DNA from: an uncultured cyanobacterium
GTDB taxonomy: Bacteria; Cyanobacteriota; Cyanobacteriia; Thermostichales; Thermostichaceae
Direction: 5' to 3'
Assembly (NCBI GenBank): GCA_937944885.1
Contig: CALFBB010000016.1
Span: 124,001-188,000, forward strand
Length of the DNA stretch: 64,000 nucleotides
Made by a program: the position numbers and the translations under genes. How positions within the stretch are numbered: the first letter of the stretch is position 1; every line of letters starts with the position of its first letter. Positions 62,307 through 64,000 of the stretch are shown in pieces. The notes under the pieces are model-generated. The model saw nothing but the letters and a program-made list of their open reading frames with translations, searched no databases and had not been told where the DNA came from.

Positions 62307-63182
62307 TCAGTCAAGCCGGGAAAAGGACTCCGTCTCCCTGACGCTATCGGCCAGCTGCAACGCTTCCGAAGGCCAAACCCAATCCAACAGCTCCGCCACC
62401 GGGATCCCTTCCGGCAATAACCCATAGCAACGGGAGCGAAACAGACAACTGCCACAGCGTTCGGTATGTGCTGTCATGGGAAAGTCCTGTGCTTGCAGCT
62501 GTTTCAAGTGGGTTAGGGTAGCCTTCAAATGGGCCAGATCTTGCTCATAAGCAGCGGCGCTGTAGCGCAGGCAGAAGGGGTGCTGCGGATGTTGCACATA
62601 CCAAAAGGTCAACTCTACCTGCTCAGGGTGAAAAGGGCTCTCCAAGGGCAGTAGCTCCGCCACCCCACAAAGCAACAGCGGGTAAAGCCGCACCTGCCAG
62701 TCATTGCGCAGCTGGCTGTCCGGAGGGCGGTAACGCTTGGTTTTCCAATCCACAATGTGAACAGAACCTGGGGCAATCACCAACCGATCCAAACGGGCAA
62801 TTAGCTTAAATCCCTCTACCCGCTGCCAGAGGGGCAACTCCGTCAATACTCGCCCTTGTGGATAGGCATGAGGACTGGTCAGAAACACCTGCCACCACTG
62901 CCGTACCTCCGCATCCAAGCTGGCTAAACGCGGCTCCACCGCTCGACCCCGGCTATACCATTCCACCAAACGATGAAACTGCTGCCCTTGTTTTCGCTCC
63001 AGCTCATGCTCAAAAGCATTAGCAGGCGGACAGATTAACCGCTCCAGGTAAATGTAACGGAACAGACGGGGGCAGTGGTTGAGCAAAGCCAAAGAGGAAG
63101 CAGAAAGGGTGAGCTGCTCCAGGGTTTGTGCCAATCCGGCCCGGGCAGGCAAGGGCTGTTGTGCAGCAGGGATCCTAGACAT
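62307..63182 (-). CDS. PD-(D/E)XK nuclease-family protein with probable Fe-S cluster
   Basis: A 291-residue protein from the ATG at 63182 (MSRIPAAQQPL). The nuclease core is seen in LIARLDRLV and VHIVDWKTKR, matching the D...D-x-K pattern of RecB/Cas4-type nucleases, with QVRLYPLLLCGVA after it. Four Cys residues, one in LNHCPRLFRYIYLE near the N-terminus and three in CGSCLFRSRC near the C-terminus, have the split spacing of the 4Fe-4S cluster in AddB and Cas4. No helicase or CRISPR gene is adjacent; exonuclease III lies about 200 bp upstream on the same strand. The role is probably DNA repair or processing. The longer open frame (to 63290) adds 36 unlikely residues. Confidence 0.8.
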   Translation of the reverse strand: MSRIPAAQQPLPARAGLAQTLEQLTLSASSLALLNHCPRLFRYIYLERLICPPANAFEHELERKQGQQFHRLVEWYSRGRAVEPRLASLDAEVRQWWQVFLTSPHAYPQGRVLTELPLWQRVEGFKLIARLDRLVIAPGSVHIVDWKTKRYRPPDSQLRNDWQVRLYPLLLCGVAELLPLESPFHPEQVELTFWYVQHPQHPFCLRYSAAAYEQDLAHLKATLTHLKQLQAQDFPMTAHTERCGSCLFRSRCYGLLPEGIPVAELLDWVWPSEALQLADSVRETESFSRLD

Positions 63183-63382
63183 GGTGGGTGTAGTCGCAGT
63201 GCTCCGCCTGCTGCAACAGTACCATACGCAACCTACCCTAGGCCCAGGAGTTAGGGGGTGGTATAGACCCATGGGCAGCAGCGACGACAACCGTTGGGAC
63301 AGCCTGCCCTAGGCATTGCAAGCATACGGTACAGGCTTTGTCTCACCGGAAGTGTTCTAGGATTCAAGTCAAGTATTTTAGA

Positions 63383-64000
63383 CTAAAGGGCAACAATGAC
63401 AGGCGTGTGATCACTGGGTTTTTCGGCTCGCCGCGGCTCAATATCAATCCAACAGGCGGTAGCTTTTTCGTACAGCTCCGGAGAAAGATACTGGTGATCA
63501 ATGCGCCAGCCTCGGTTCCGTTGGAACCCCCCTGAGCGATAATCCCACCAGCTAAAATAGCCGGGCTCAGCAGTAAACTTGCGAAAAGCATCATGAAACC
63601 CCAAAGCCAGAATCTCCCGCAGGGCCTGTCGCTCGGCTTCTGAAGCCATGATTTCCCCGGCTTTTTTGGGATCATAAATATCTCGATCTTCAAGGGCAAT
63701 GTTGAAATCACCACACATGAGGATCGGTTCCTTTCGTTGCATCAGCACCGTGAGATACTCTCTGAGTAGAGCTAGCCAACGCAATTTATAGACATACTTT
63801 TCCGATCCCACCTCAGACCCATTTGGTACATACAGATTGAGGATGCGAATCCCCTGGTAAACGGCGCTGATCACCCGCTTTTGCTCGTCCCAATCCCCGA
63901 CATCACCTAGCAACGGTGCAAACCCTCGCTCCACCTTTTCCAAGGGCCCTCGACTGATCAGCGCCACACCGTTGTAGGACTTTTGGCCATAAACCTCTAC
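63383..64000 (-). CDS. xth: Exodeoxyribonuclease III (partial, runs off the window)
   Basis: About 205 C-terminal codons of an ExoIII-family enzyme, which cuts at abasic sites and degrades 3' ends of duplex DNA in base-excision repair. The 5' part is outside the window; the frame is open to base 64000 and reads VEVYGQKSYNGVALIS there. Catalytic residues in view are the Asp/Asn of CGDFNIALEDRDIY, the WWDYRSGG loop, GWRIDHQYLS and the final SDHTPVIV. The GTG inside the NGVALIS reading is an internal Val codon, not the start. Confidence 0.93.
   Translation of the reverse strand, partial: VEVYGQKSYNGVALISRGPLEKVERGFAPLLGDVGDWDEQKRVISAVYQGIRILNLYVPNGSEVGSEKYVYKLRWLALLREYLTVLMQRKEPILMCGDFNIALEDRDIYDPKKAGEIMASEAERQALREILALGFHDAFRKFTAEPGYFSWWDYRSGGFQRNRGWRIDHQYLSPELYEKATACWIDIEPRRAEKPSDHTPVIVAL

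Overview
The window comes from a unicellular, oxygen-evolving cyanobacterium of moderate-to-high GC. Photosynthesis and pigment genes are scattered through it: psbZ, a Ycf54-type cyclase factor, pcyA (phycocyanobilin synthesis), crtH (carotene isomerase), a UbiD decarboxylase of the plastoquinone type and a cupredoxin. The octamer GGGATCCC recurs at least 75 times by hand count, roughly once per 0.85 kb, in the manner of the cyanobacterial HIP1 palindrome. With the gene content this suggests the hot-spring Synechococcus/Thermostichus group; that placement is inference.

Layout. 0.1-13 kb holds envelope and signalling genes (glycosyltransferase-GtrA, PgpH-like c-di-AMP phosphodiesterase, phosphopantetheinyl transferase, LCP protein, htpG, ribH-psbZ, queuosine-precursor transporter, response regulator, methyltransferase). 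13-31 kb holds housekeeping genes (ycf54, MFS exporter, ubiD, ebfC-recR, frr, ribokinase, hisS, rsmE-prmA, tandem-ACT protein, pcyA) with incomplete sugar ABC permease sets between them. 31-44 kb holds Xaa-Pro aminopeptidase, a VOC protein, a decayed methyltransferase gene, an osmolyte-type ABC permease, a large membrane histidine kinase split by a frameshift, an ABC solute-binding/ATPase pair without a permease, a deoxyhypusine-synthase-like enzyme and an SLC13-type anion transporter. 44-49.4 kb holds argS, aroA and scpB, separated by long gene-free stretches.

49.5-57.8 kb is the most coherent and interesting block: a zinc-limitation (Zur) island. A Fur/Zur-type repressor is divergent from a thrS-cobW(COG0523)-folE operon, followed by the remains of hisI and of the 3' end of cysS, and then by a sufE-znuA-znuC-znuB operon. 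Near-palindromic AT-rich operators lie before thrS and before sufE. The decayed hisI and cysS copies are the enzyme types that often occur as extra paralogues in zinc-stress gene clusters, so the island appears to have lost part of its reserve enzyme set. 57.9-64 kb holds crtH, a PotAB-type ABC pair, a PD-(D/E)XK nuclease with a likely Fe-S cluster and a partial exonuclease III.

Two patterns cross the whole window: the GGGATCCC palindrome, which is absent from about 5.5 kb of the zinc island, and many perfect tandem duplications of 9-14 bp, found almost only in non-coding DNA and pseudogenes. No rRNA, convincing tRNA, intact insertion sequence or CRISPR array was seen.
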